This document shows, piece after piece, positions 34,407-42,583 of a stretch of 64,000 nucleotides of DNA. The translations under genes and the position numbers were made by a program. The notes under the pieces were generated by a model that was not told where the DNA came from, did no database searches, and worked only from the letters and a program-made list of their open reading frames with translations. Position 1 is the stretch's first letter; the number at the start of each line of letters is the position of its first letter. This DNA comes from Thermoplasmata archaeon. GTDB lineage: Archaea > Thermoplasmatota > Thermoplasmata > RBG-16-68-12 > SOIM01. The stretch is from assembly GCA_023140195.1 (NCBI GenBank), contig JAGLME010000014.1:81656-145655 (forward strand). Reading direction: 5' to 3'.

Positions 34407-36248
34407 TCACATTCTGTCAGGCGATTCGATTCCCAGAAGCGAGAGACAGTTTTTGAGGGTCTGCCTGGTCGCCTTCACCATAGCTATCCTCGATTCCTTG
34501 ACTTCCTCTTCTTCTGCTCCCAGTACCGGGGACTTGTGGTAGAACTCCGTGAATTGTGTGGCGAGTTTGTAGGCATAGTCCGGCAAAAGATGGGGCCGTC
34601 GTTCCGCCGCTGCCGTGAATATGATTGAAGGGAAATGTGAGATCAACCGGGTCAGGTCCTTCTCCGATTCGTTGGTGAAGACTATGTTCTCTGGTATGGT
34701 AGTATCTTCGAACACGCCCCCTCTCCTCAGTATGCTGGACGCCCTTGCATGGGCGTATTGAACGTACGGTGCCGCGTCCCCCTCGAAGTCCAGCGCATCT
34801 TCCCACGAGAACGTCAACGGCTTCATGGTCTGCACCTTCAGCATGTGGTACTTTATCGCCCCTATGGCGACTTGTTTGGCAATCTCCACAACCTTCTCGT
34901 CGTCCAGCTCCTCGTTCCTCTTACGGACCTCTTTCTCCGCCCTGTCGATCCCTTCATCCATCAGCTCATCGATCGAAACTATGACGCCTTTGCGTGTCGA
35001 CATCCTGCGCCCCTTCATTCCAACGAAAGCGAAGTGGACTACATCCAACAGGTTATCATCTTTCAGGTCTCCCAGCAGTTTCAGAATCGTCTTCAGTTCC
35101 TTGAACTCAACCTTGTGGTCCTCTCCAAGCACTATCAGGTTAGCGTCAGCCTGACCCAGCTTCCACCTGTGGTATGCAACGTCCCTCACGATGTAGACCG
35201 AGGTTCCGTTAGGTCTTTGGAAGACAGTACCTCCGCCTCTTCTCTCCAATCCAAATTCGGAGAGGTCGATGGCATTGGCCCCGGTGTCAAGTTTCAGGGA
35301 TTGCGGAAGTTCCTTCAGATCCTCGATCGCCCTCTGAGCCGAACCGTCGAGCACAAAGCGGCTCTCGAAATCAAAAACGTCGAACGTAATTCCCAGCCTT
35401 TCCAGCGTCTGCTTCTGCCCAGCGAGCACGTCGTCGACCACTTTCTTTAATCTTCCAAGGGATTCCTCGTCCCCCTCCTCGCATCTCTCTGCAAGTTCGT
35501 CTATCTCTGAATCGAGGTTCTCATTTTCGATGAGTTTGGTCGTGGGAACGTAAGTGAAGAACACCTTGAAGTCCGGCTTATCTGCATACTTCTCATACCT
35601 GCTCAGCAGTTCGTTCTCCGCCTGTCCGTCAGTTTCCTCCAATACTGGCTCTCCGCGCTCGTCGAATGTCAATGAGTACTTCTCAGTGACCTTGTTCTCG
35701 ATCCCCCACGCGATAGTCGCGACCTGCTTTCCCATGTCGTCCACGTAGAAATGGGTCTCAACGTCCCAGCCCACGGCCCTGGCCAATCCTGCCATTGTGT
35801 CTCCGATGAGGGAGTTCCTGACACGACCGACGTTGATGGGTCCAGTGGGGTTGATCGATGAGTGTTCCAGTAGCAGCTTCTGCCCCTTGTGGTAATCCGA
35901 TTTGCCGTAGTCGTCCTTCGATGATAGAACCTCTCTCAGAACCTTGTCTCCGAACGTCGGGAAATCCAGGAATAAGTTCAGATAATGGACACCGCCAGCT
36001 TCCATCACTTCTATCTTGTCGACGAATTCGGGTCTTTCGAATCTCAAGATGATATCCAGGGCAATCTCTTCCTGCTTCTTTCCAGTGGGCTTCAAGAGTT
36101 GGATGCACAGGTTGCTGGAGAACTCCCCGAACTCCGGTTTGGTCTGGATGTCGACCGGGATCTCGTCCGGACTCTTGGATAACTGAAACGCCTCTTGAAC
36201 CGCCTTGGCCAGAGACTTCTTGATCTCGACCCTGATCTCGTCTATCAT
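34407..36248 (-). CDS. argS: Arginyl-tRNA synthetase
   Basis: A 613-residue ArgRS: an N-terminal Add-1 domain (about 1-100), the catalytic core with the HIGH-type HSSINPTGPINVGRVRN, a KMSKS-like GRRMSTRKGV, and the all-helical C-terminal anticodon domain (DALT). The frame runs upstream into a tRNA gene, but ATG 36248 (MIDEIRVEI) is the sensible start, only 14 bases from the 3' end of tRNA-Arg(UCU). It is sandwiched between two tRNA-Arg genes on the same strand. Confidence 0.94.
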   Translation of the reverse strand: MIDEIRVEIKKSLAKAVQEAFQLSKSPDEIPVDIQTKPEFGEFSSNLCIQLLKPTGKKQEEIALDIILRFERPEFVDKIEVMEAGGVHYLNLFLDFPTFGDKVLREVLSSKDDYGKSDYHKGQKLLLEHSSINPTGPINVGRVRNSLIGDTMAGLARAVGWDVETHFYVDDMGKQVATIAWGIENKVTEKYSLTFDERGEPVLEETDGQAENELLSRYEKYADKPDFKVFFTYVPTTKLIENENLDSEIDELAERCEEGDEESLGRLKKVVDDVLAGQKQTLERLGITFDVFDFESRFVLDGSAQRAIEDLKELPQSLKLDTGANAIDLSEFGLERRGGGTVFQRPNGTSVYIVRDVAYHRWKLGQADANLIVLGEDHKVEFKELKTILKLLGDLKDDNLLDVVHFAFVGMKGRRMSTRKGVIVSIDELMDEGIDRAEKEVRKRNEELDDEKVVEIAKQVAIGAIKYHMLKVQTMKPLTFSWEDALDFEGDAAPYVQYAHARASSILRRGGVFEDTTIPENIVFTNESEKDLTRLISHFPSIIFTAAAERRPHLLPDYAYKLATQFTEFYHKSPVLGAEEEEVKESRIAMVKATRQTLKNCLSLLGIESPDRM

Positions 36249-36262
36249 CCGATCGACCGCAA

Positions 36263-36337
36263 CGGGCTCGCTGGGATTCGAACCCAGGATCACCAGCTTA
36301 GAAGGCGGGCGCCATATCCGAACTAGGCCACGAGCCC
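36263..36337 (-). tRNA. tRNA-Arg (anticodon UCU)
   Basis: A 75-base tRNA with the discriminator G. Acceptor GGGCTCG/CGAGCCC and T arm CTGGG-TTCGAAT-CCCAG are perfect. The anticodon loop CTTCTAA gives anticodon TCT (AGA/AGG). The anticodon stem CCCGC/GCTGG has one C-U mismatch in its middle pair. Its 3' end is 14 bases from the argS ATG, so processing of a joint transcript would free the argS mRNA. It marks the border between core genes to the left and accessory DNA to the right. Confidence 0.92.
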
Positions 36338-36357
36338 CGAACCCGCAACATGTGAGG

Positions 36358-36372
36358 ATGATATAATAATCT
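36358..36372 (-). promoter_or_regulatory. TATA box of the tRNA-Arg(UCU)/argS unit
   Basis: On the minus strand GATTATTATATCATC is centred about 27 bases before the tRNA 5' end, the normal archaeal TATA spacing. No other promoter fits in the 14-base gap before argS, so this one probably drives both tRNA and argS. Confidence 0.6.
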
Positions 36373-36430
36373 TATCTCTGTGGTGGTCGGGTTGTATTCC
36401 AAGCATGCGTTCAAAGCTGAACCGGGATGG

Positions 36431-36444
36431 CCTGACTGGCTCTC
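36431..36444 (+). repeat. 14-bp direct repeat, left copy (CCTGACTGGCTCTC)
   Basis: Identical to 37535-37548. The two copies bracket the three small minus-strand genes between 36458 and 37520. This may be an insertion scar or a shared regulator site. Confidence 0.45.
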
Positions 36445-36457
36445 AAGATGTGACAGA

Positions 36458-36763
36458 CTAGCGATACATCAACATGTCCCAATAGCGATGGCTTATGTTC
36501 AGTTCACTCAGTTTCAGGATCAGTCTGGATGCCAGATTGGAGGGGAGGAGATATACCGATTGTCCCACTCTGAATCCGCCCTCATCCAATAGCCCCGAGT
36601 ATGTGTATGTCTTTGTTTCCCCGTTCGCGCTCCTTGTCTCGATTCGCCCGTGGATATACCTGTGAATGAGGCTTCTCCTTGTCTTGTCTTTTTGAGGAAT
36701 GTCGAGGGAAACTATTGTTGCCTCTTCAAGGCCCAGTTCCTTCAACGCGTCCCTTCTTACAGG
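36458..36763 (-). CDS. Small protein of unknown function, accessory cassette
   Basis: I do not recognise this protein. From ATG 36763 (GGAGGA four bases upstream) it has 101 residues and begins MPVRRDALKELGLEE. It is basic, with a C-terminal helix SRLILKLSELNISHRYW. The frame is open to a TTG at 36874, which would add 37 residues. It sits with a GTG-started small gene and an RHH gene in one leftward cassette. Confidence 0.5.
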   Translation of the reverse strand, partial: PVRRDALKELGLEEATIVSLDIPQKDKTRRSLIHRYIHGRIETRSANGETKTYTYSGLLDEGGFRVGQSVYLLPSNLASRLILKLSELNISHRYWDMLMYR

Positions 36764-36928
36764 CATCTCTTCCTCCATCCTGTCCGGGTTTTTGGCAATA
36801 GGTATAACCAAACGAGGGAGAAGGGGGAATGCGCTGGCTACATATGACCGTTTGTCTCCGTCTGCTTTTGGCAATAGGTAAAGCCGAAGTAATTTACTGG
36901 TAAAATCCCGAGAATGAGGGGGGCTGCG

Positions 36929-37201
36929 CTATTCTGGAATTCTACGGACCAGAATTGGATTGCTCATGGAATCTGTTTTGAGAAATCCTACTGTGGAGCC
37001 TGTCGGGCAATTGAGGAGAATGCCATGAATCCGTTCGCCCTCAGACGAATTCCTTTCGAAGGAGAGTCGCACCAACTCGGTCTTGGTTGCTATCTGGACT
37101 TCCAGGGATTCCCCCTTGACCGACACCTGCCTGAGATTGCCCACGATTTCTTGCCAGCGCCTGAGGATTGCCGTTTCAATGCGACCCTCTTCTCCGGACA
37201 C
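36929..37201 (-). CDS. Small protein of unknown function, accessory cassette
   Basis: A 90-residue protein starting with GTG 37201, 22 bases after the RHH gene. It has an N-terminal helix (RIETAILRRWQEIVGNLR) and then alternating strands. I see no family motif. Its position directly after an RHH-type regulator suggests a toxin-antitoxin or regulator pair, but nothing in the sequence proves it. Confidence 0.55.
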   Translation of the reverse strand: MSGEEGRIETAILRRWQEIVGNLRQVSVKGESLEVQIATKTELVRLSFERNSSEGERIHGILLNCPTGSTVGFLKTDSMSNPILVRRIPE

Positions 37202-37223
37202 ATGCTCGTGCCCGCTCTCGTGC

Positions 37224-37520
37224 TCAGTCTCTCCGCTCGTGAGACTTCCTCCTTGCCTTCCTTCTGATCTTCGCCGGAAACCGCCTTTTCCTGCGATGTA
37301 TCAAGTGTCTCCCCCCTACCGATACTTCCTTCCCCTCCTCCTCGATGTCGAATTCTACATGCGGTATACCAACGGACACGTGCCTCTTGACGAAGGATAT
37401 GAGTGCCCTCCTGACCAGAACCGATCTGTTTGAGATCTCCAACTCTTCTCTAATCTCGTCTATCCTGTCTCTGAGTTGCTTGGGGACTTTGGCGCTGACC
37501 GTTACTATGTCATCCGACAT
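37224..37520 (-). CDS. Ribbon-helix-helix (CopG-like) DNA-binding protein
   Basis: A 98-residue protein. The N-terminal RHH fold has a strand (IVTVSAKVPKQL), helix A (DRIDEIREEL) and helix B (NRSVLVRRALISFVKRH). It is followed by a very basic tail ending RRKARRKSHERRD. It probably represses its own operon. An inverted repeat lies 56-70 bases upstream. First gene of the leftward small-gene cassette. Confidence 0.78.
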   Translation of the reverse strand: MSDDIVTVSAKVPKQLRDRIDEIREELEISNRSVLVRRALISFVKRHVSVGIPHVEFDIEEEGKEVSVGGRHLIHRRKRRFPAKIRRKARRKSHERRD

Positions 37521-37534
37521 CTAACTCATCTCAT

Positions 37535-37548
37535 CCTGACTGGCTCTC
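37535..37548 (+). repeat. 14-bp direct repeat, right copy (CCTGACTGGCTCTC)
   Basis: Right copy of the pair described at 36431-36444. It lies in the RHH gene's upstream region. Confidence 0.45.
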
Positions 37549-37575
37549 GATTTCTGTCGTGGTTCGCACATAACT

Positions 37576-37590
37576 CTGACATTCTGTCAG
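37576..37590 (+). promoter_or_regulatory. Inverted repeat CTGACA-TTC-TGTCAG (operator candidate)
   Basis: A perfect 6-bp inverted repeat with a 3-base spacer, between the RHH gene start (37520) and overlapping the integrase stop. Its size fits an RHH dimer site or a recombinase-binding site. Confidence 0.4.
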
Positions 37591-38276
37591 CCCTCAAATT
37601 CTTGTCTCATCAGCGGATGGTTTTCTCTCACGATTCGTCTGTCCTCTTCGAAGTTGCCCTTCTTGTAGTGCTTCTCCTTCGTCCGGACTGTGTGTCCTGC
37701 TATCCTTGCCGTCGCGTCTCTGTCGGCACCGGCAACATCGGTGTGCCGCTCTCCAGCTTCTCGGAGTGCCTTGCAGGAGACCAAACGAATCTCCCTTCCG
37801 TTTTTGGCGTGGCCGATAACCTCTTGCATTCCCGTCACATGAGCGCACCTATGTACAATTCTCTCCACCTGCCTTACCGACAACCTTCTCCCTAGACTGT
37901 TAGTTATCAGTGGACCTCGCTTCCTTCGTTGAAGGTAGCGGATAGTCAGGTCCCTGGTGTAGTCGCTGAAGAAGACATGCCTCTCCCGATAGACGGTGTC
38001 CACATGGACTCTCTTCCCATTCTCCATTCTGAAGACGGCCTTCCCCTTCGGATGGCGAATAAGGATGGAGCAGTTGGCGAAGTCGATGTCTTGGACATCG
38101 ACCCTCGTGATCTCGCCCACTCGTGCCCAAGTCTCATATAATAATCTTACCAAGACCTCGTCTCTCATAGCTCTCCATATTTGGAAACTGGTCGCGTTTG
38201 TGCGTAGCTTCCTTGGAGCTTCGCAAAGTGCAACACATTCCTTCACTGTCAATCCTCTTGCAAAGTTCTCTCTCAT
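37587..38276 (-). CDS. Tyrosine recombinase/integrase, catalytic domain only
   Basis: A 229-residue tyrosine recombinase. The first catalytic Arg is in YETWARVGEIT, the second box reads CKALREAG (the usual HxxR has become KxxR) and the terminal box is AGHTVRTKEKHY with the nucleophilic Tyr. The N-terminal SAM-like core-binding domain is almost absent. An upstream in-frame TAA prevents extension, so this is a naturally short or truncated integrase. It lies 1.25 kb from tRNA-Arg(UCU). It is divergent from the winged-helix gene at 38378. Confidence 0.78.
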   Translation of the reverse strand: MRENFARGLTVKECVALCEAPRKLRTNATSFQIWRAMRDEVLVRLLYETWARVGEITRVDVQDIDFANCSILIRHPKGKAVFRMENGKRVHVDTVYRERHVFFSDYTRDLTIRYLQRRKRGPLITNSLGRRLSVRQVERIVHRCAHVTGMQEVIGHAKNGREIRLVSCKALREAGERHTDVAGADRDATARIAGHTVRTKEKHYKKGNFEEDRRIVRENHPLMRQEFEG

Positions 38277-38321
38277 ACTCCCTTGACATCGGTTGAGGTG
38301 TTATTTCAAGATTAGGAAAGA

Positions 38322-38343
38322 AAGGTAAATATAGGTAAATAAG
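38322..38343 (+). promoter_or_regulatory. Promoter region with tandem AGGTAAATA
   Basis: Two adjacent copies of AGGTAAATA form an A/T-rich TATA-like block 35-55 bases before the ATG at 38378. The tandem copies could also be a protein-binding site. Confidence 0.4.
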
Positions 38344-38377
38344 GATACACAACTCATTAACCACGTTCAGACAAGAG

Positions 38378-39541
38378 ATGATGTCTATGAACGATCCTGA
38401 TGACATCGAAAAAACGGTTTCCAAATGGTTCAAGGAAGACGCGGAACTCCTGTCCGCCGTGCAGTACGCGCAAGATGTCATTAAGATAATAGAGGATTTG
38501 AGCAAAGAGAGAAGATCGATTGGAAAGTACATAATTGAGGAATCAGGCTTGACGAAAGTGGCGATCGCCACAAGAATCAGAGTTCTGCTGGGGCATGGCT
38601 TGATAGTCCAGAGAAAGGGAGAGAAGTATTGGGACGTGGGAAGGGGGAAGAAAGTCTACGACGGGAGAGTCAAGCTTCACGAATTGACTGAGAGGGGGCG
38701 GAAGATTGCAGAATATATGAAGTTGTATGAGCTTCCCGAAGCTCCCTCTGCAGAGAGAAGGATTCCGACTTCTGGACGATTTTCTGCAAACGCAAAGCTC
38801 TTCCACAGTGCGAGACTAAGGGAGCTTCTCAAGGATATGGCCAATCAGATTCCCCTCGTGTCAACTACTGAGATATACCATCCCACCAAATGTCGCCCTA
38901 TCACAAGGTATGATGGTGGGCCTCTTCCGATCGAAAATGAAATTCTTCTTGGCGACCTGCAAAATCATCTGATAGACTTCGAGAAGTTTGATAGGTCATA
39001 TTCCGACTTCAAAGAATGGTGCAAGAAGTTCCGGCAACTAAAGGACGAAATCCTCATGGAAATAGAACTTGATGTCAGAAAAAACTTTGCGGTACAACTC
39101 TCCTCTAGTTGGAACGAACCAAACTCGTTCTCTCCCAACATGCTGGAGTGGATCTTCGAAGCTGGAGTCTATTTGAGTGGGAAGAACCTGAAGAGACATT
39201 TTAGAGAATACTTCCTCGATTTCGAATCAAGGATCGAGAAAGGTAGGTTCGAAGGTAGGGAAAAAGTCGAATATTGGATCGGGGGGAGAGGTTTCCTCCA
39301 AGTCATGAGAGAACACAATGAAGCGGAGGTCCTCAAGCAGGAGACTGACAATAATCTGAAGTCTTTCATGGAGAAACTCAGAAAGGCGTCATACTACCAG
39401 AAGATAGGGGAGGCCCATGGCTTCCTGGACAGGGCCGCGAAATTGAGAGAGGAATTGTTGAGGATGATTACAAGGAACTTGGAGGTTCCGATATTTGGTG
39501 GAAGATGTGAGTTTCTTGACGCGGCGCTAAAGACTGGGTAG
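38378..39541 (+). CDS. Winged-helix protein of unknown function, accessory
   Basis: A 387-residue protein. Residues about 22-115 look like a winged helix (SIGKYIIEESGLTKVAIATRI recognition region, then a GLIVQRKG wing). The rest is a helical region without motifs I recognise, ending in GGRCEFLDAALKTG. Two ATGs stand at the start (38378, 38381). It is divergent from the integrase and convergent with the coiled-coil gene. Possibly a regulator or plasmid-type replication/partition protein. Confidence 0.6.
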   Translation: MMSMNDPDDIEKTVSKWFKEDAELLSAVQYAQDVIKIIEDLSKERRSIGKYIIEESGLTKVAIATRIRVLLGHGLIVQRKGEKYWDVGRGKKVYDGRVKLHELTERGRKIAEYMKLYELPEAPSAERRIPTSGRFSANAKLFHSARLRELLKDMANQIPLVSTTEIYHPTKCRPITRYDGGPLPIENEILLGDLQNHLIDFEKFDRSYSDFKEWCKKFRQLKDEILMEIELDVRKNFAVQLSSSWNEPNSFSPNMLEWIFEAGVYLSGKNLKRHFREYFLDFESRIEKGRFEGREKVEYWIGGRGFLQVMREHNEAEVLKQETDNNLKSFMEKLRKASYYQKIGEAHGFLDRAAKLREELLRMITRNLEVPIFGGRCEFLDAALKTG

Positions 39542-39615
39542 ATTGTCAGAATCCTTTTCCCTTGAATGTCACGTGAAAGAACACATTGACTTGAACAATG
39601 GCTGCTGGCTCTTTT

Positions 39616-41223
39616 CTATTCAGGACGGTCATCGAAATCCCCTCCACCTCTCGGAGTGTCCAGTTCTCGGGATAGCTTCTTGTTCTCTTCTCGAAGCTTC
39701 TTGACGACGTCCGTAGCCTCCTTGAGACATCTTTCCAGATCCTCGGCTCGTCCTTTCAATCTCTCGTGCTCCCATTTGGGGACCACGCTTTCCTTTACGA
39801 GTTTCTCATGATATCCTAACATTCTCTCCCAAATCCTCTCGGTAATCGAAACCTCAAAAACCTCGAGGTAATCTGCCTCGCCCCTTCTAATCCGGAGAAG
39901 GGTATCTAGGTCATTCCAGAATCCCCACTCATACGCAGGCAGTTTCTTGGAAAGAAGGAACTCATGCCAGCCGTTGTATGCCAGAATGTCTGCACTCAGC
40001 TGTCCACTCATTAGTTGAACTTCTTCCAGGTACTTCTTTTCCTCATCGATCTCTTTCTCTACAGCCGTCTTCTTGGAATGCAGATTGTCAATGCACCTTT
40101 TGATCTGCTCGGCATCATTCCTGACCTTGAGCATATCGGCGACTTCTCTTTGGATTTTCTTGAATGCTCTTCTCTTTGACCTAGTCTTTTCTTCCAGTTC
40201 GCTGACACCTGACCTCAGTTCCTTCCACCGACTCACGAGATTCTCCACATTTTCTGAGACCATACATTCATTTGAAGTCAGTCTTTCGCACTCTTTTTCC
40301 AATTCCCTAATCTCTTTGAGCTTGCTTTTCTTTTCCCTCAGCAGGTCCTTCCGAGCCCTTTCCAGATCACTGAATAACTCGGCGTAGCCAACAATTGTCC
40401 TGATAGCATCTTTGATCCCCAGCTTCGTCTTTTTCAGCTCGTCAGCAAGTACGTCTGCCGCATCCGAATCGAATCCGAGCCTCTGCAACTTGACGTGGAC
40501 CGTGATGAAGCGTTTCACATCCGCGAGGGTGATATTCGCTTCCCTCAGCTTCGAATCCAGTTCCAATAGAGAATGGATTCTTCTCGGAGTCGAGCCGAGA
40601 CCAGAAATCTCCTCTTTGAGCTCCGATATTTTCGCATTCATTGAGTCTATCGACTGCTGGAGTTCCCTGCATTTTTTAGTCCCCAGAGAGATTGCATTCT
40701 CCAAGCTACAATATTCTTCCAAGCACTCCTCGTATCTCCCGGCCATCTCTGTACCATTCAGTCCCTTCTTCACCATCTCTTCCGCGAATTCAATAGCCAA
40801 CTCGCACGTGAAACCCAATGAGTTCAGGGTCTCGTGCATCTCGATGAAGCCCTCGACGTCCGATATGCCAACTCCAATCTTACCCAGTCCTTCCTTCAAT
40901 CTCACCATGTTCGCATCGTAGTCCAGATTCTCATCGCCATCATCAGCCATGAGTTGGAGCACTTGAGCACCGAGTTTTGTCCCTCCGAGCCGTTCTCCTT
41001 TTTCTTGAATTATGTTTCCCTCCGAGGACTCCTTCTCAGCGAGCGTCCTGAGACCTTTCTCCGTCGTCTTGTATTCTTTCTTCCTCTTGGTGAGATAGCT
41101 GTTCTTAAGCAGTTCCTTCGTGTAAACGTAGAGAGAGCTTTGGGGTATCTTAGAGGTGAGCGGCTTCAAGGGAACATAATCCTTCTTGCAGTGCTCAAGT
41201 ATGAGGAAACACCTTTCATTCAT
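39616..41223 (-). CDS. Long coiled-coil protein with N-terminal winged helix
   Basis: A 535-residue protein. The N-terminal ~65 residues look like a winged helix (CKKDYVPLKPLTSKI, then YVYTKELLKNSYLTKRKKEYKTTEKG). Long heptad-type coiled coils fill about 170-225, 285-420 and 495-525, with a more globular segment at 425-490 (NGWHEFLLSKK, WGFWNDL). There is no Walker ATPase motif, so it is not a full SMC protein. Function unknown; DNA-binding plus coiled coil suggests partition, structural or defence roles. Confidence 0.6.
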   Translation of the reverse strand: MNERCFLILEHCKKDYVPLKPLTSKIPQSSLYVYTKELLKNSYLTKRKKEYKTTEKGLRTLAEKESSEGNIIQEKGERLGGTKLGAQVLQLMADDGDENLDYDANMVRLKEGLGKIGVGISDVEGFIEMHETLNSLGFTCELAIEFAEEMVKKGLNGTEMAGRYEECLEEYCSLENAISLGTKKCRELQQSIDSMNAKISELKEEISGLGSTPRRIHSLLELDSKLREANITLADVKRFITVHVKLQRLGFDSDAADVLADELKKTKLGIKDAIRTIVGYAELFSDLERARKDLLREKKSKLKEIRELEKECERLTSNECMVSENVENLVSRWKELRSGVSELEEKTRSKRRAFKKIQREVADMLKVRNDAEQIKRCIDNLHSKKTAVEKEIDEEKKYLEEVQLMSGQLSADILAYNGWHEFLLSKKLPAYEWGFWNDLDTLLRIRRGEADYLEVFEVSITERIWERMLGYHEKLVKESVVPKWEHERLKGRAEDLERCLKEATDVVKKLREENKKLSRELDTPRGGGDFDDRPE

Positions 41224-41470
41224 TTCTATCGCGACCTCCCTTGCGATTATGCCCGCTTCTTGGAAAGACTGTTAAATCGTTTGGAAGAATTGTAGAAAAG
41301 AATCGGAGATTTGCGGGAAATTCCTTGGAATCTCCATTGGAATTCTTTGCCGGAATCTTTGGGTATAGGGACAGTAACTCAAATGAAAGGATCATCGGGG
41401 ATGCAAGGCTAGGGAAGGACGGGTAAGGACACACAGGGATCGATTCGGACAAGGCTAGAATTCCGGACAT

Positions 41471-42001
41471 CTATCCTCCTCCCCCCTCATCTTCGCTAGA
41501 CTTCTCGGATTTCTCTTTTGTTATCAAGCTTCTCACGAGCCCCTTGGGAATCCTGCAGAGTGTCTTTCCGTCCATGATGTATCTAGCGAACCTTCCATCG
41601 CTGCGTATCTCTCCGTCAAAGCTCTTCATTTTGACTATGATATCAAGAAGGTTGACGGGAACTCTGTGAAGCTCCTGAGCATTGTTTTCGAAGATGACCT
41701 TGTCCTTCTCCCTGCCAAAGATGCTCCACTTCTCTTCTCTATTCTCTGTCCGTTCCAACCTGTCCTGGATATCCTTGATTCCTTCTTCCAATCCTTCTAT
41801 CTCAAGCTGCAAAAGGCCCAAAGCTACCTTGTTGGTGAGATCTACCTTGTCATCCCCTTCCCAAAAAAAGGTGCCATTGTCGAAAAGCTCCAACTTCGCT
41901 TCCCGGAAGTCCTCAATTCTGTGAAGTGCTTCGTAGAGCCAGGGTAGCTTCCTTTCCAAATATTCCCAGTCTTTTTCGTCTATGTCTCTATCCCAGGGCA
42001 T
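41471..42001 (-). CDS. Hypothetical acidic protein, accessory
   Basis: A 176-residue acidic protein starting MPWDRDIDEKDWEYL. It has a central coiled coil (LQLEIEGLEEGIKDIQDRLE) and a C-terminal small domain (MDGKTLCRIPKGLVRSLI), ending in a Gly-rich tail. The ATG has a strong SD (GGGAGG) and a TATA box upstream. I do not recognise the family. Confidence 0.6.
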   Translation of the reverse strand: MPWDRDIDEKDWEYLERKLPWLYEALHRIEDFREAKLELFDNGTFFWEGDDKVDLTNKVALGLLQLEIEGLEEGIKDIQDRLERTENREEKWSIFGREKDKVIFENNAQELHRVPVNLLDIIVKMKSFDGEIRSDGRFARYIMDGKTLCRIPKGLVRSLITKEKSEKSSEDEGGGG

Positions 42002-42040
42002 AATTATCCTCCCTTCGTTTGTTTGAAAAAACGCATACCT

Positions 42041-42052
42041 AATATTTATAAG
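42041..42052 (-). promoter_or_regulatory. TATA box of the 42.0 kb gene
   Basis: On the minus strand CTTATAAATATT lies 40-52 bases before the ATG at 42001. With the SD GGGAGG this predicts a short leader of about 15-20 bases. Confidence 0.55.
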
Positions 42053-42338
42053 TGAGTGGAGATAAAAATGTCGTCCTTGAGCCAGTATCTATTGTCTCTC
42101 CATCGCCACAGGCATATCAAAACAAAGAACGGAATCTCTGCTTTTGTCGGAGTTCTCATTGAAGTGCGACATTTCCTATCTGGAACTAGCCTGACGAAGA
42201 ATATTCTGCCCAACAAACAGTGACTTTCTCGTATAGAGTCTGCAGTTCATTCCCTGAGCACCCAGCCACTGTGATTCCTGCAATCATTCATTAGCCGTTG
42301 CCTAGAATGCTCAAATCGTGTTTGCTGAGGTGTTTGGT

Positions 42339-42351
42339 ATGCGGAGGCGAG
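42339..42351 (+). repeat. 13-bp direct repeat matching the tRNA-Leu 3' end
   Basis: ATGCGGAGGCGAG here equals 45330-45342, where it forms the 3' end of a tRNA-Leu fragment. The two copies bracket a 3.0-kb block with the duplicated membrane genes, consistent with an attachment-site pair, although a chance match is possible. Confidence 0.4.
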
Positions 42352-42420
42352 AAGTTGAAGTTCAGGTTCGAATCGTACCGTCCAGAATCGTAGGACATCG
42401 AATTGCCTGTTTTTCGTCCA

Positions 42421-42517
42421 GTTCCCCATTCTGCTTGACAGTGTAGAGGGTTTTGGAACGATTTTGGCACGTTTCTGGCACAGTTGTATCACTAGGGGAA
42501 TCTGCAAGCTGGCTCTT
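42421..42517 (+). repeat. Tandem-unit intergenic repeat, copy 1
   Basis: About 97 bases beginning GTTCCCCATT and containing TTGACAGTG, TTTTGGAACGATTTTGGCAC and GAATCTGCAAGCTG. It aligns with copies at 43141 and 43960, so each copy precedes or follows one unit of a tandem duplication that includes the paralogous genes at 42584 and 43385. Confidence 0.65.
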
Positions 42518-42583
42518 GTCATCATATCGGCACTCCATCCAACCTTCTTCGACAAATAATCTAAAGGGGTATCAAGACATTGA

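Larger units (their letters stand above)
42002..42583. other. Intergenic 42.0-42.6 kb: promoter, tRNA-end-like repeat and tandem-repeat copy 1
   Basis: No gene seen. It holds the promoter of the leftward 42.0 kb gene, a 13-bp copy of the tRNA-Leu 3'-end sequence (42339-42351), a plus-strand T-loop-like GGTTCGAATC about 22 bases further on, and the first copy of the repeat shared with 43141 and 43960. Confidence 0.6.

Noticed and set aside
36361-38149. 14-mer ATATAATAATCTTA at 36361 and 38136 as an att pair
   Set aside because: The sequence is A/T-rich and one copy lies inside coding DNA; chance or promoter-like similarity is as likely.
39616-41223. SMC/Rad50-type ATPase
   Set aside because: Coiled coils are present, but there are no Walker A, Walker B or signature motifs.
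42339-42380. Possible second tRNA at 42.34 kb (GCGGAGG followed by a T-loop-like GGTTCGAATC)
   Set aside because: No anticodon arm or closing acceptor strand; only the 13-mer match is kept.
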